From: Pseudomonas entomophila
GTDB lineage: Bacteria > Pseudomonadota > Gammaproteobacteria > Pseudomonadales > Pseudomonadaceae
Direction: 5' to 3'
Length of the DNA: 64,000 nt
Assembly: GCF_018417595.1 (NCBI RefSeq)
Contig: NZ_CP070982.1
Span: 2,009,501-2,073,500, forward strand
Numbering within the stretch: position 1 is the first letter of the stretch; each line of letters opens with the position of its first letter. Shown piece by piece: positions 17,270 to 27,572 of this stretch. A program made the position numbers and the translations under genes. The notes under the pieces are model-generated. The model ran no database searches, was not told the DNA's origin, and worked only from the letters and a program-made list of their open reading frames with translations.

Positions 17270-19666
17270 ATGAAGACCACCCTCGACTTGCCTCTTTTGC
17301 CATTGCGGGACGTCGTCGTCTATCCGCACATGGTCATCCCGCTGTTCGTGGGGCGTGAGAAGTCCATCGAAGCCCTCGAGGCCGCGATGACGGGCGAAAA
17401 GCAGATCCTGCTGCTGGCCCAGAAGAATCCCGCCGACGATGATCCGGGCGAAGACGCCCTGTATCGCGTCGGTACTGTCGCAACCGTGCTGCAGCTGCTC
17501 AAGCTGCCTGATGGCACCGTCAAGGTGCTGGTCGAAGGCGAGCAGCGTGGCGCGGTCGAGCGCTTCACCGAAGTCGAAGGGCACATCCGTGCCGAAGTCA
17601 GCCTGATCGACGAAACCGAGACCGCCGAGCGCGAGTCCGAGGTGTTCGTGCGCACCCTGCTGTCGCAATTCGAGCAGTACGTGCAGTTGGGCAAGAAAGT
17701 CCCGGCCGAAGTACTGTCCTCGCTCAATAGCATCGAGGAGCCAGGGCGCCTGGTCGACACCATGTCCGCTCACATGGCGTTGAAGATCGAGCAGAAGCAG
17801 GAAATCCTCGAGATCGTCGACCTGCAGGCCCGTGTCGAGCACGTGCTGGCATTGCTGGATGCCGAGATCGACCTGCTGCAGGTCGAAAAGCGCATCCGTG
17901 GCCGCGTGAAGAAGCAGATGGAGCGCAGCCAGCGCGAGTACTACCTGAATGAGCAGATGAAGGCCATTCAGAAGGAGCTCGGTGATGGCGACGAAGGTCA
18001 CAACGAAGTCGAGGAGCTGAAAAAGCGTATCGATGCCGCTGGCCTGCCCAAGGACGCCCTGGCCAAGGCCCAGGCCGAGCTGAACAAGCTCAAGCAGATG
18101 TCGCCGATGTCGGCTGAAGCCACCGTTGTGCGTTCGTACCTGGACTGGCTGGTGCAGGTTCCATGGAAAGCCCAGAGCAAGGTGCGTCTGGACCTGACCA
18201 AGGCCGAAGAGATTCTCGACTCCGACCATTACGGTCTGGAAGAGGTCAAGGAGCGCATCCTCGAATATCTCGCCGTACAGAAGCGCGTGAAGAAGATCCG
18301 TGGCCCGGTATTGTGCCTGGTCGGTCCGCCCGGTGTCGGCAAGACCTCGCTGGCCGAGTCGATCGCCGCCGCCACCAACCGCAAGTTCGTGCGCATGGCC
18401 CTGGGGGGCGTGCGTGACGAGGCCGAGATCCGTGGCCACCGCCGCACCTACATCGGGTCGATGCCTGGCCGTCTGATTCAGAAGATGACCAAGGTCGGTG
18501 TACGCAATCCGCTCTTCCTGCTCGACGAGATCGACAAGATGGGCAGCGACATGCGTGGCGACCCCGCTTCGGCGCTGCTGGAGGTGCTCGACCCGGAGCA
18601 GAACCACAACTTCAACGATCACTACCTGGAAGTCGACTACGACCTCTCGGACGTGATGTTCCTGTGCACCTCGAACTCGATGAACATCCCGCCGGCGCTG
18701 CTTGACCGCATGGAAGTCATCCGCCTGCCGGGTTACACCGAGGACGAGAAGATCAACATCGCGGTCAAGTACCTGGTGCCCAAGCAGGTCAAGGCCAACG
18801 GCCTGAAAAAGGATGAGCTGGAGGTCGATGTCTCGGCGATCCGCGACATCATCCGCTTCTACACCCGCGAAGCTGGCGTGCGTGGCCTGGAACGGCAGAT
18901 CGCCAAGGTCTGCCGCAAGGTGGTCAAGGAGCACACCGGCAGCAAGCAGGTGAAGGTCAAGGTGACCGGTGAACAGCTCGAGCAACTGCTGGGCGTGCGC
19001 AAGTTCCGCTACGGCCTTGCTGAACAGCAAGACCAGATCGGCCAGGTCACGGGCCTGGCCTGGACTCAGGTGGGTGGCGAGCTGCTGACCATCGAGGCCG
19101 TGGTCATTCCGGGCAAGGGCCAGTTGATCAAGACCGGCTCGCTCGGTGACGTCATGGTCGAGTCGATCACCGCCGCGCAGACGGTCGTGCGTAGTCGTGC
19201 CCAGAGCCTGGGGATCGCTGCAGACTTCCATGAGAAGCGCGACGTTCACATCCACATGCCGGAAGGGGCCACCCCCAAGGATGGCCCGAGCGCCGGCATT
19301 GGCATGTGTACCGCGCTGGTGTCCGCATTGACTCAGATTCCTGTGCGTGCGGACGTTGCCATGACCGGTGAGATCACCCTGCGTGGTCAGGTCCTGGCCA
19401 TTGGTGGTCTAAAGGAAAAACTGCTGGCGGCACACCGTGGCGGGATCAAGACGGTGATCATTCCCGAGGAAAACGTTCGCGACCTCAAGGAAATTCCGGA
19501 AAACATCAAGCAGGATCTTCAGATCAAACCGGTCAAATGGATTGACGAAGTCCTCCAAATTGCGCTGCAATACGCCCCGGAGCCCTTGCCGGATGTGGCT
19601 CCGGAGATTGTCGCGAAAGATGAAAAGCGCGACGGCGATGCTAAGGAAAGAATCAGCACGCACTAG
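17270..19666 (+). CDS. lon: ATP-dependent protease La
   Basis: A 798-residue homohexameric AAA+ protease that degrades misfolded and regulatory proteins. It has the N-terminal Lon domain ([20 protein letters not shown]), Walker [10 protein letters not shown], Walker [12 protein letters not shown], and the catalytic dyad serine in KDGPSAGI with the lysine in [14 protein letters not shown]. The ATG at 17270 gives the family's usual length. The hupB promoter lies just downstream. Confidence 0.97.
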   Translation: MKTTLDLPLLPLRDVVVYPHMVIPLFVGREKSIEALEAAMTGEKQILLLAQKNPADDDPGEDALYRVGTVATVLQLLKLPDGTVKVLVEGEQRGAVERFTEVEGHIRAEVSLIDETETAERESEVFVRTLLSQFEQYVQLGKKVPAEVLSSLNSIEEPGRLVDTMSAHMALKIEQKQEILEIVDLQARVEHVLALLDAEIDLLQVEKRIRGRVKKQMERSQREYYLNEQMKAIQKELGDGDEGHNEVEELKKRIDAAGLPKDALAKAQAELNKLKQMSPMSAEATVVRSYLDWLVQVPWKAQSKVRLDLTKAEEILDSDHYGLEEVKERILEYLAVQKRVKKIRGPVLCLVGPPGVGKTSLAESIAAATNRKFVRMALGGVRDEAEIRGHRRTYIGSMPGRLIQKMTKVGVRNPLFLLDEIDKMGSDMRGDPASALLEVLDPEQNHNFNDHYLEVDYDLSDVMFLCTSNSMNIPPALLDRMEVIRLPGYTEDEKINIAVKYLVPKQVKANGLKKDELEVDVSAIRDIIRFYTREAGVRGLERQIAKVCRKVVKEHTGSKQVKVKVTGEQLEQLLGVRKFRYGLAEQQDQIGQVTGLAWTQVGGELLTIEAVVIPGKGQLIKTGSLGDVMVESITAAQTVVRSRAQSLGIAADFHEKRDVHIHMPEGATPKDGPSAGIGMCTALVSALTQIPVRADVAMTGEITLRGQVLAIGGLKEKLLAAHRGGIKTVIIPEENVRDLKEIPENIKQDLQIKPVKWIDEVLQIALQYAPEPLPDVAPEIVAKDEKRDGDAKERISTH

Positions 19667-19690
19667 TACGTATTTCGCTGGGGGGCTTGG

Positions 19691-19720
19691 TTGACAGCAT
19701 TTTCGGGGCCTTGCTATAAA
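19691..19720 (+). promoter_or_regulatory. Sigma-70 promoter of hupB
   Basis: A consensus TTGACA (19691-19696) and TATAAA (19715-19720) with an 18-bp spacer lie about 100 bp before the hupB start. Confidence 0.75.
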
Positions 19721-19818
19721 GCGGCACGCCAGTGTCAACAGGCCACTCAGCGCTCGTTTCATAAGCTTTTCATTACATACTTAGAAACAAACTCAATAGA
19801 GAAATAAGGGGACTTAGA

Positions 19819-20091
19819 GTGAACAAGTCGGAACTGATTGACGCTATCGCCGCATCTGCTGACATCCCGAAAGCTGTAGCCGGCCGTGCGCTGGACGCAG
19901 TCATCGAATCCGTCACCGGCGCCCTGAAGCAAGGTGACGATGTGGTACTGGTTGGTTTCGGTACCTTCTCGGTCAAGGAGCGCGCTGAGCGCACCGGCCG
20001 CAACCCGCAAACCGGCAAGGCGATCAAGATCGCTGCCGCCAAGGTTCCAGGCTTCAAGGCTGGCAAGGGCCTGAAAGACGCTGTCAACTAA
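19819..20091 (+). CDS. hupB: DNA-binding protein HU-beta
   Basis: A 90-residue histone-like nucleoid protein. It has the N-terminal helices [19 protein letters not shown] and the DNA-binding arm signature [20 protein letters not shown]. The start is GTG at 19819 with AAGGGG upstream. Its position between lon and ppiD is conserved in gamma-proteobacteria. Confidence 0.97.
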   Translation: MNKSELIDAIAASADIPKAVAGRALDAVIESVTGALKQGDDVVLVGFGTFSVKERAERTGRNPQTGKAIKIAAAKVPGFKAGKGLKDAVN

Positions 20092-20177
20092 GTCGTCTCT
20101 TCAGCCGGCTCGGGCTTCAACGAGCCGACCGCGTGACGGCGGGTCGCAAACGTTCCCGCTGGCACGCTCGCTTCGAA

Positions 20178-20207
20178 AAGGCGCATCCACTGGATGCGCC
20201 TTTCTTC
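20178..20207 (+). terminator. Terminator of hupB
   Basis: AAAGGCGCATCCA and TGGATGCGCCTTT form a 13-bp stem with a one-base centre, followed by CTTCT. Confidence 0.8.
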
Positions 20208-20271
20208 TATCAGGATTCTACCCACGCTCCGCGGTTGTCGACGCAGTGGTACAGCCGTTTCTGGGGGACGC

Positions 20272-22131
20272 ATGCTGCAGAATATCAGGGACAATTCACA
20301 AGGTTGGATTGCCAAGACCATCATTGGCCTCATCGTCGTGCTCATGGCGTTGACCGGTTTCGAAGCCATCTTCCAAGCCGCCACCCATAGCCAGGACGCC
20401 GCCAAGGTAAACGGCCAGACCATCAGCCAGAACGAGCTGAGCCAGGCCGTCGACATGCAGCGCCGCCAGCTGATGCAACAGCTGGGCAAGGATTTCGACC
20501 CTGCGCTGCTGGACGAAAAGATGCTGCGCGAAGCCGCGCTCAAGGGGCTGATCGATCGCAAGCTGCTGTTGCAGGGCGCCGAAGACGCCAAGTTCGCTTT
20601 CTCCGAGGCCGCGCTGGATCAACTGATCCTGCAGACGCCTGAATTCCAGGTCGATGGCAAGTTCAGCGCCGAGCGCTTCGACTCGGTCATCCGTCAGATG
20701 GGCTACGGGCGCATGCAGTTCCGCGAGATGCTCGCTCAGGAAATGCTCATCGGCCAACTGCGCACCGGCCTGGCCGGCAGCAGCTTCGTTACCGACAAGC
20801 AGGTCGAAGCCTTCGCCCGTCTGGAGAAGCAGACCCGTGACTTCGCCGCGCTGACCTTCAAGGCCGACCCGGCCGCGGTCAAGGTGAGCGACGAGGAAGT
20901 CAAGGCGCACTATGACCAGCACGCCAAGGAGTTCATGACCCCGGACCAGGTGGTCATCGACTACATCGAGCTGAAGAAGTCGGCCTTCTTCGACCAGGTC
21001 AAGGTCAACGACGACGAGCTCAAGGCGCTGTACGAGAAGGAAATCGCCAACCTTGGCGAGCAGCGCCATGCTGCGCACATCCTGATCGAGGTCAACGACA
21101 AGACCACCGATGCCCAGGCCAAGGCCCGCATCGAGGAAATCCAGCAACGCCTGGAAAAAGGCGAGGACTTCGCCAAGCTGGCCAAGGAGTTCTCCCAGGA
21201 CCCGGGCTCCGCCAATGCAGGCGGTGACCTCGGCTTTGCTGGCCCAGGTGTGTACGACCCGACCTTCGAGGAGGCGCTGTACAAGCTGAACAAGGATCAG
21301 GTGTCCGCTCCGGTGCGCACCCAGTTCGGCTATCACCTGGTCAAGCTGCTGGGCGTCCAGGCACCTGACGTACCGAGCTTTGCCAGCCTGAAGGACAAGC
21401 TGACCCATGAACTGAAGACCCAGCAAGTGGAGCAGCGCTTCGTCGAGGCGACCAAGCAACTCGAGGATGCGGCATTCGAGGCATCCGACCTGGTTCAGCC
21501 TGCCCAGGACCTGGGCCTGAAAGTGCAGACCTCCGCGGCGTTCGGCCGAGAAGGCGGCGAAGGTATCACCGCCAACCGTGCGGTGATCCAGGCAGCCTTC
21601 AGCGAGCAGGTGCTGGAGGAGAGCGCCAACAGCAACGGCATCGAGCTGGATCCGGAGACCGTGGTGGTATTGCGAGTCAAGGAGCACCGCAAGCCTGAAC
21701 AGTTGCCGCTGGAGGCCGTGGCCAAGAACATCAGCCAGCACCTGGCCAAGGAGAAGGCGACCGCCGAACTCAAGGCCAAGGCCGACAAGCTGATTGCCGG
21801 CCTGCGTGATGGCTCGGTCAAGGCTGCCAGCCAGAGCTGGAAGGTCCAGGAAGCGGCGACCCGCGGTCAGGACGCCATCGACCCGGCCGAGCTGCAGGCG
21901 GTGTTCCGCATGGCCAAGCCCGAGTCCAAGGACAAACCCGTGTATGGCAGTGTAGTGCTGGGCGATGGCAGCCTGGTTGTGCTGCAGCTCAAGGGTGTCA
22001 ACGAAGGCGCCGCCGCCACCGACGAGGAGAAGGCACAGATTCGTCGCTACCTCGCTTCGCGTGCCGGTTCGCAGGACTTCGCGGCCTACCGCAAGTTGCT
22101 TGAAGGCAGTGCTGATATCACGCGCTACTGA
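20272..22131 (+). CDS. ppiD: Periplasmic folding chaperone, peptidyl-prolyl isomerase PpiD
   Basis: A 619-residue protein anchored in the inner membrane by one N-terminal segment (AKTIIGLIVVLMALTGFEAIF). It has a SurA-like N-domain (VNGQTISQNELSQAVDMQRR), a parvulin domain at about 250-350 (EQRHAAHILIEVNDK, FSQDPGSANAGGDLGF) and a helical C-terminal domain. It assists folding of proteins leaving the Sec translocon. The ATG at 20272 has GGGGGA close upstream; earlier in-frame codons lie in the terminator region. Confidence 0.94.
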   Translation: MLQNIRDNSQGWIAKTIIGLIVVLMALTGFEAIFQAATHSQDAAKVNGQTISQNELSQAVDMQRRQLMQQLGKDFDPALLDEKMLREAALKGLIDRKLLLQGAEDAKFAFSEAALDQLILQTPEFQVDGKFSAERFDSVIRQMGYGRMQFREMLAQEMLIGQLRTGLAGSSFVTDKQVEAFARLEKQTRDFAALTFKADPAAVKVSDEEVKAHYDQHAKEFMTPDQVVIDYIELKKSAFFDQVKVNDDELKALYEKEIANLGEQRHAAHILIEVNDKTTDAQAKARIEEIQQRLEKGEDFAKLAKEFSQDPGSANAGGDLGFAGPGVYDPTFEEALYKLNKDQVSAPVRTQFGYHLVKLLGVQAPDVPSFASLKDKLTHELKTQQVEQRFVEATKQLEDAAFEASDLVQPAQDLGLKVQTSAAFGREGGEGITANRAVIQAAFSEQVLEESANSNGIELDPETVVVLRVKEHRKPEQLPLEAVAKNISQHLAKEKATAELKAKADKLIAGLRDGSVKAASQSWKVQEAATRGQDAIDPAELQAVFRMAKPESKDKPVYGSVVLGDGSLVVLQLKGVNEGAAATDEEKAQIRRYLASRAGSQDFAAYRKLLEGSADITRY

Positions 22132-22147
22132 GTGGTGCGCTGATCAC

Positions 22148-22175
22148 GAAACAGGCCGCCTATGCGGCCTGTTTC
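22148..22175 (+). terminator. Terminator of ppiD
   Basis: GAAACAGGCCGC and GCGGCCTGTTTC form a perfect 12-bp stem with a CTAT loop directly after the ppiD stop. Confidence 0.85.
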
Positions 22176-22210
22176 GTTTCCGGGTAATCATCGGGGCGCG
22201 TCATGCCCCT

Positions 22211-22295
22211 GTAGGAGCGGCTTTAGCCGCGATGCGGTCGACGCAGTATCTGGCACCGGCTGCGCCGGTGTTCGCAGCTGAAGCCGCTCCTGCAC
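22211..22295. repeat. Inverted REP pair
   Basis: GTAGGAGCGGCTTTAGCCGC is followed by an imperfect inverse copy (CAGCTGAAGCCGCTCCTGCA) at the other end. It lies between the convergent ppiD and patatin genes. Confidence 0.85.
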
Positions 22296-22303
22296 CTATG
22301 TGA

Positions 22304-23344
22304 CTAGCGTCGCTGCCCTTCATGGGCATCCAGCGTATCCCGCGCAATTTCCCGCCCCAGGGCAATCAACTCCGGCGCCTTGTAGAACTCGAAAAACCGG
22401 CAGACCCGCTTGGGCACGTTGATCAGCACATCGGGTGGGTAACCCGCGATCTTGTACTGCGCCAACGACGTCTGCATCACCTCGAAACTCTGGTTGATCA
22501 GGTCGAGCAGGGAGGCCGGGCCAACGTTGTCGATAATGAAAGAGCCCGTGGCTGACTTCGGGGCGCCCTCGCTCTCCGGTGCCGCTGCCGGCTGCTGGCC
22601 TTCGGGCTCGGCGCTCTCGCCCAGCCAAGGGTTGGGGGGCGCGAGGCTCTCCACGGTGATCTCCTGTTCGATGCGCATCAATTGCTCGGCCGGCTTGCGG
22701 CGGAACGGCAGGCGCGAGCCGAGCGAGCTGATCAACGAGTCGAAACGCATCTTGAACGCTGCCGGGCGTTCGATCACTGGCAACTGGTACTGCTTCTGGT
22801 TAGTCGCATTGAGGTTGACCGCGATGATCAGGTCACAGTGGCTGGACACCACCGGAACGATCGGCAACGGGTTGAGAATGCCGCCGTCGACCAGCATCCG
22901 ATTGCCCTGCACCACAGGGGTGAACAGGCTGGGGATCGCCGCCGAGGCGCGCATCGCCTGATGCAGGCACCCCTCCTGGAACCAGATTTCCTGTTGATTG
23001 GTCAGGTCGGTGGCCACCGCTGTGTAGGGAATGCGCAATTGTTCGATGTTGATTTCACCAACGATCTTGCGGATCTGCCCGAACACTTTGTCGCCCCTTA
23101 TGGCGCCCAGGCGAAAGCTCACATCGACCAGGCGCAGCACGTCGAGGTAGTCCAGGCTCTCGATCCAGCTGCGGTACTCATCGAGCTTGCCGGCGGCATA
23201 GATACCGCCGATAACGGCGCCCATCGAGCAGCCGGCGATACAGCCGATTTCATAGCCGCGCCGCTCGATTTCCTCGATCACGCCGATGTGCGCGTACCCC
23301 CGTGCGCCGCCCGAGCCAAGTACCAGTGCCACGCGTTTGCTCAT
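22304..23344 (-). CDS. Patatin-like phospholipase (RssA type)
   Basis: A 346-residue serine hydrolase. The oxyanion-hole glycines are in VLGSGGARGYAHIGVI, the nucleophile elbow is GCSMGAVIGG, and the catalytic aspartate is in MLVDGGILNPLP. About 60 residues in the C-terminal half are low-complexity and acidic (SAEPEGQQPAAAPESEGA), an insert not found in the short RssA of E. coli. No signal peptide is seen, so it is probably cytoplasmic. Natural substrate unknown. Confidence 0.9.
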   Translation of the reverse strand: MSKRVALVLGSGGARGYAHIGVIEEIERRGYEIGCIAGCSMGAVIGGIYAAGKLDEYRSWIESLDYLDVLRLVDVSFRLGAIRGDKVFGQIRKIVGEINIEQLRIPYTAVATDLTNQQEIWFQEGCLHQAMRASAAIPSLFTPVVQGNRMLVDGGILNPLPIVPVVSSHCDLIIAVNLNATNQKQYQLPVIERPAAFKMRFDSLISSLGSRLPFRRKPAEQLMRIEQEITVESLAPPNPWLGESAEPEGQQPAAAPESEGAPKSATGSFIIDNVGPASLLDLINQSFEVMQTSLAQYKIAGYPPDVLINVPKRVCRFFEFYKAPELIALGREIARDTLDAHEGQRR

Positions 23345-23501
23345 GATTTTCCCCCCGGGCTTGTGCCACCATGGTCCTACAATGCACCCACTGCCGCCTG
23401 TGCTTCAATGTAGCCCGCGCTGGACTACGCTGAGCAGGGCACTTTTCGTTTGCTTTGCCGTCGAACGGCCACCTATGTCTTACAGCCTTGAGGTATCACC
23501 G

Positions 23502-23780
23502 ATGAAAGCTTGGATCACCCTTCCTCTGATTGCCCTGGCCCTGGTGGGCTGCGCGGGCAAGACGGCCTACCGTGACAGCTGCGCGACACAGCTCGATGCC
23601 GCCTGGAAGGAGTTGGACCTGGCCAAGGCCGAAGGCTTCGCCGGCACCGTCAGTTACTCCAAGGCGCTGTCATTGTTGACCGGGGCGAAGACCCAGCAGC
23701 AGTTCGAAGGCTTCGAGGGCTGCACCCGCAAAGCCGAGAAGGCACGGTTCTACATTCGTGAGTCTCGCGCCGGACGTTGA
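23502..23780 (+). CDS. Small predicted lipoprotein
   Basis: A 92-residue protein with a lipoprotein signal peptide: MKAWITLPLIALALVGC has a lipobox LVGC with cysteine 17. The mature part has two further cysteines (RDSCATQ, FEGCTRKA) that could form a disulfide, and a helical body. GAGGTATCACC precedes the ATG. It ends 15 bp before the CHAD gene, so the two are likely co-transcribed. Function unknown. Confidence 0.75.
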   Translation: MKAWITLPLIALALVGCAGKTAYRDSCATQLDAAWKELDLAKAEGFAGTVSYSKALSLLTGAKTQQQFEGFEGCTRKAEKARFYIRESRAGR

Positions 23781-23795
23781 TCCGAGGAGGGCGCC

Positions 23796-24554
23796 ATGCT
23801 CGACCATGTGGTTTCCCAGGTGCTTGCCCTCAACGTACGCCTGCTGGCCTGCCGCGAGCGTCTGGCTGCGGATACCGACAGCGAGGCGCTGCACGACCTG
23901 CGCATCGCCTTGCGCCGCCTGCGCAGCTTGCTGCGGCCCTTGCGTGAACTTCCGGGTGTCGAGCAACTGGAAAGCGCCACGGCGTCGCTGGGTACGCTCA
24001 CGACACCGCTACGGGATCGCGAGGTGCTGGCGGCGCAACTGATCGAGCATGGCCACCTGCAGGCGGGGCAACGTCGCCTGGAGGGCAGGGCCCGTACTTT
24101 CGCCAGTGTCGCGACAAGCCCTCAGCTCATGCGGGTGCTGGCTATCCTGGATGCGTTTCCACTGTTTCTTCGGGCGGCGGACCGTGAAGGGTTGGTGAAG
24201 AACCTCCAACGTCGCATCGACAAGCGCCTGGAAAAGCAGTGGCGCACGCTTGGCAAGGCGCTGGAGGACCCAACCCGCGATCGCCACCGCCTGCGCCTGC
24301 TGATCAAACGGGTGCGCTACGGTGACGAAGCCTACCCGCAACTCGAACATGCCCGCAGGCCCCTGCAGCGGTTGCTCAAGCGTGCGCAGGGCGACCTGGG
24401 CGACTGGCACGACCGTGTGCAGTGGTTGTTGCAGGTTCGCGAACACAGCGACCTGGTCGGCTGCAAGGTGGCCTGGGAACGCGAGCTGCATGCGGCCGAG
24501 CGCCGCTCGGACGTCACCCTCGAAGCGCTGCGCGACGCCCTGGCGCGCCGATAG
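23796..24554 (+). CDS. CHAD domain protein
   Basis: A 252-residue helical protein with the conserved histidine and basic residues of CHAD domains (LHDLRIALRRLRSLLRPLRE; HRLRLLIKRVRYGDEAYPQ; GDWHDRVQWLLQ). CHAD domains bind inorganic polyphosphate and in other bacteria target proteins to polyphosphate granules. There is no CYTH triphosphatase domain here, so catalysis is not expected. A strong GGAGG lies before the ATG. Confidence 0.85.
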   Translation: MLDHVVSQVLALNVRLLACRERLAADTDSEALHDLRIALRRLRSLLRPLRELPGVEQLESATASLGTLTTPLRDREVLAAQLIEHGHLQAGQRRLEGRARTFASVATSPQLMRVLAILDAFPLFLRAADREGLVKNLQRRIDKRLEKQWRTLGKALEDPTRDRHRLRLLIKRVRYGDEAYPQLEHARRPLQRLLKRAQGDLGDWHDRVQWLLQVREHSDLVGCKVAWERELHAAERRSDVTLEALRDALARR

Positions 24555-24635
24555 TCGCTGCAAATGACCGATATGCGGGCTGTCGCCGAGGCGGCTGCTG
24601 GTTAAGATCGAGACTTTTGCGCGGGAGCCTGGGGC

Positions 24636-25433
24636 ATGAACTTCACTGATTTGATGGCGGCGGCGCGCGCTCACCCCGAGGCGGTCAGCGTGCCGGCCAG
24701 CTGGGCGCAGGGGCGGGCGGTATTCGGAGGGCTGATGGCGGCGATGGTGCAAGAGGCGATGCGCCAGAAGCTGGTGGATGAGCGCCCGGTGCGCTCGCTG
24801 GCCATCACCTTCGTCGGCCCCGCAGCACCGGATGTGCCGATCAGTCTCGAGGTCGAAGTGCTGCGCGAGGGCAAGGCCGTCAGTACGCTGCTTGGGCGCG
24901 CGGTGCAGGATGGCCAGGTCGTGACTTTGGTGCAGGGCAGCTTCGGTGCCGGGCGCCCGTCGGCGGTGGCGGTCGAGGCGCAGACGGCCATGGCCATCAA
25001 ACCGCTGGAGCAATCGGCGCCCGAGCTGCCCTATATCAAGGGTGTGACCCCCGAGTTCATGCGCCATGTGGCATTGCGCTGGGCGATTGGAGGCCTGCCG
25101 TTCAGTGGCAATGCTTCGCGGCACATGGGCGGCTGGGTACGCTTGCGCGATGTGGCCGAGGGGCCGGTGGAGGTGACGCATTTGCTCGCACTGGTCGATG
25201 CCTGGCCGCCAAGCCTGATGCCGTTCCTCAAGCAGCCTGCTGCCGGCAGTACCCTGACCTGGACCATCGAATTCATTCAGCCCATGCCCAGGCTGTCGAC
25301 CCTGGACTGGTGCCGCTACGTCGTCGAGACCGAGCATGCGCGCGATGGCTACGGGCATGCCGCGGCGGCGTTGTGGACGGCGGAAGGGGAATTGCTGGCG
25401 TTGAGTCGGCAGACGGTGACCGTTTTTGCTTGA
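24636..25433 (+). CDS. Acyl-CoA thioesterase, double hotdog fold (TesB-like)
   Basis: A 265-residue protein with two hotdog repeats. The first contains WAQGRAVFGGLMAAMVQEAM and RSLAITFVGPA, the second WPPSLMPFLKQPAAGSTLTWTIE. Such enzymes hydrolyse acyl-CoA thioesters in the cytoplasm; chain-length preference cannot be told. The GGGAGCC before the ATG at 24636 is a fair ribosome site. Confidence 0.82.
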   Translation: MNFTDLMAAARAHPEAVSVPASWAQGRAVFGGLMAAMVQEAMRQKLVDERPVRSLAITFVGPAAPDVPISLEVEVLREGKAVSTLLGRAVQDGQVVTLVQGSFGAGRPSAVAVEAQTAMAIKPLEQSAPELPYIKGVTPEFMRHVALRWAIGGLPFSGNASRHMGGWVRLRDVAEGPVEVTHLLALVDAWPPSLMPFLKQPAAGSTLTWTIEFIQPMPRLSTLDWCRYVVETEHARDGYGHAAAALWTAEGELLALSRQTVTVFA

Positions 25434-25453
25434 GCGCTGGTGCTCACGTCCTC

Positions 25454-25540
25454 AGTAGGAGCGGCTTCAGCCGCGATGCCGGCAACGCGGTGGCTGGTAC
25501 CCGCTTCGCGGGTGATCGCGGCTGAAGTCGCTCCTACAGG
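25454..25540. repeat. Inverted REP pair
   Basis: AGTAGGAGCGGCTTCAGCCG and its inverse copy (GCGGCTGAAGTCGCTCCTAC) with a GC-rich loop lie between the convergent thioesterase and Mpo1-like genes. Confidence 0.85.
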
Positions 25541-25550
25541 CTTTGGCGTA

Positions 25551-25919
25551 TCAATGCCGGTGCTTGTGCCGTTCACGCCATGCTCGCCACCAGGCTCCGC
25601 TGAGAACGAACCGCGGGAAGGTGATGAACTGCTCGGTCAACAGTCGTTGCATGGCGTCCTTGCGGTTGGCGAACGGTTCGGGCTGCTCGGCCTCCAGGCG
25701 GTGCCCCTGGCGTTGCAGGCCCAGGCCGGCAATCAGGGCGATGACACCCACGGCAATCTGCGACAGCTCCAGGGCAAATAGCCCCGACAGCACCAGCAGC
25801 GCCCCCAGGATGAACAGCGGCACGGCGATCAGGTGCAGGACCAGGTTGGTCGGGTGGCGGTGATTGTGGTGGTAGCCACGCCATTGCCAGGCGGGCAGGT
25901 TGGGCAGTCGTTTGCTCAT
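25551..25919 (-). CDS. Mpo1-like (DUF962) membrane protein
   Basis: A 122-residue protein with the motif YHHNHRHPTNLVLHLIAVPL and two or three hydrophobic segments (LFILGALLVLSGLFAL; IAVGVIALIAGLGL). The histidine cluster resembles the metal site of the Mpo1/DUF962 family, whose yeast member is an iron-dependent dioxygenase acting on 2-hydroxy fatty acids. The match rests on motif and topology only. The chosen ATG at 25919 starts MSKRLPNLP. Confidence 0.65.
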   Translation of the reverse strand: MSKRLPNLPAWQWRGYHHNHRHPTNLVLHLIAVPLFILGALLVLSGLFALELSQIAVGVIALIAGLGLQRQGHRLEAEQPEPFANRKDAMQRLLTEQFITFPRFVLSGAWWRAWRERHKHRH

Positions 25920-26007
25920 GGACAGGTTCCTCACAAGGATGTCCAAAGCTTAGTGCGGCCCCCGGGCGGGGGCCAATCGAGGCTGGCTATGGTGGCTATA
26001 GCATGGC

Positions 26008-27486
26008 CTAGAGCTTGAGCTGGCCGATCGCCTTGTTCAGCTCGCCGGCCAGGGTGGCGAGTTCGCTGCTGGTGGTGGCCGAGCCCACGGTCTGCTGCAC
26101 GGTTTCTTCGGTGACATCGCGGATGCTCACCACCGCACGGTTCATCTCCTCGGCGACCTGGCTCTGCTGCTCGGCCGCCACGGCGATCTGGGTATTGCTC
26201 TCACGCATCTGCGCCACCGCGCTGGTGATCTCGGCCAGGGCTTCGCCAGCCTCGCGGGCCTGCTTGACGCAATCGTCGGCCTTGTACGAACTCTCCTGCA
26301 TGAAATCCACTGCGTCACGGGTGCCGGCCTGCAGGTCGGCGACCATGGTGGTGATCTCATCGGTGGAGGTTTGCACCCGTTTGGCCAGGTTGCGCACTTC
26401 GTCGGCGACCACGGCGAAACCACGGCCCAGGTCACCGGCCCGGGCCGCCTCGATGGCGGCGTTGAGGGCGAGCAGGTTGGTCTGTTCGGCGATGCTGTGG
26501 ATCACCCCGACCACGCCGTTGATCTTCTGGCTGTCGTCGGCCAGCTGACGGATCATCTCGGCGGTCTGCTGCACGCCGCTGGACAGGCCGGCGATCGAGT
26601 CCTGCACGCGGCTGACCACGGCCTGGCCGCTGCCGGCGAGGGTGTCTGCGGTCTGCGACAGGTCGCGGGTGGCGCCGGCATGCTGGGCGATGTGGTGCAC
26701 CGTGGCGGTCATTTCGTTGATGGCCGTGGCGGCCTGGTCGGTCTCGCTTTGCTGGCCGATCATGCCGTGGCGCACTTCGCTCATGCTGCCGGCCAGGCGC
26801 GCGGCGCCGGAGTCGAGCTGGGCGGCGGTGCGCGCCACGGTGCTGACCACGCGGTGGTAGGTGGCTTGCATGGCGTTGAACGCGCCAGCCATCTGGCCAA
26901 CCTCGTCGCCGCAGGCCAGGGGTACGCGGGCCGACAGGTCGCCAGTCTTCTCGACGTGGAGCATTACGTCCTTGAGCGTATTGAGCTGGCTGAGCAGGAA
27001 GCGAATCAGCAACTGCGAGGCGCACAGCATTGCCAGCATCAGAATCAGGACGCACACCGCATAGTTGCTGAAGCGATCGAAATAGACCTGGCGCAGGCTC
27101 GGCGATTGGGCGAGGACGGCCAGGTGCTGGTCGCCCTGGCGAATCACCTGGGCGCCGAACAGAGGATTGTCGCCGAGGATCCAGGCGGAGGGCAGGGCGA
27201 CCCAGCCTTGAGCGTCGCGCAGGGCCTCCAGTGGTTCGCCGGCAAAGGTGGGGGTCTGGCCGGTGCGCCAGGTGATCAGGTTGCCTTGGGCGGGCAGGGG
27301 CTGCCCGGCTGGCCAGGCGGCCAGCAGTTGGGCCTGGCTCTGCACCTGGGCCTCGACGCCGCTGGCGCGGGCCTGTTGCTCCAGATATACGGCGTAGAGC
27401 ACCAGCATCAGGGTGGTGACAAACGCCACCGCGTTGACGGCCCAGAACTTGTACTTCAGGGAAATATTGCTAAGCCAGGCACCCAT
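26008..27486 (-). CDS. Methyl-accepting chemotaxis protein
   Basis: A 492-residue transmembrane receptor. The first transmembrane segment is at about 14-35 ([19 protein letters not shown]), a small periplasmic domain of about 120 residues follows, then a second segment ([20 protein letters not shown]), a HAMP domain and the MCP domain with tip [19 protein letters not shown]. The ligand domain is of no family I recognise. Single-gene unit followed by TatD on the same strand. Confidence 0.92.
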   Translation of the reverse strand: MGAWLSNISLKYKFWAVNAVAFVTTLMLVLYAVYLEQQARASGVEAQVQSQAQLLAAWPAGQPLPAQGNLITWRTGQTPTFAGEPLEALRDAQGWVALPSAWILGDNPLFGAQVIRQGDQHLAVLAQSPSLRQVYFDRFSNYAVCVLILMLAMLCASQLLIRFLLSQLNTLKDVMLHVEKTGDLSARVPLACGDEVGQMAGAFNAMQATYHRVVSTVARTAAQLDSGAARLAGSMSEVRHGMIGQQSETDQAATAINEMTATVHHIAQHAGATRDLSQTADTLAGSGQAVVSRVQDSIAGLSSGVQQTAEMIRQLADDSQKINGVVGVIHSIAEQTNLLALNAAIEAARAGDLGRGFAVVADEVRNLAKRVQTSTDEITTMVADLQAGTRDAVDFMQESSYKADDCVKQAREAGEALAEITSAVAQMRESNTQIAVAAEQQSQVAEEMNRAVVSIRDVTEETVQQTVGSATTSSELATLAGELNKAIGQLKL

Positions 27487-27572
27487 GGTAGGTCTTCTCT
27501 GAGTTGGCGGAAACATTATTGGCAAGGTGCCATCATTGTGCCCGCCAAGGCCAGGATCCTTCTTGATATGCG

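Noticed and set aside
17210..19255. A 681-codon open frame antisense to lon
   Set aside because: Same reason; its composition follows lon in reverse.
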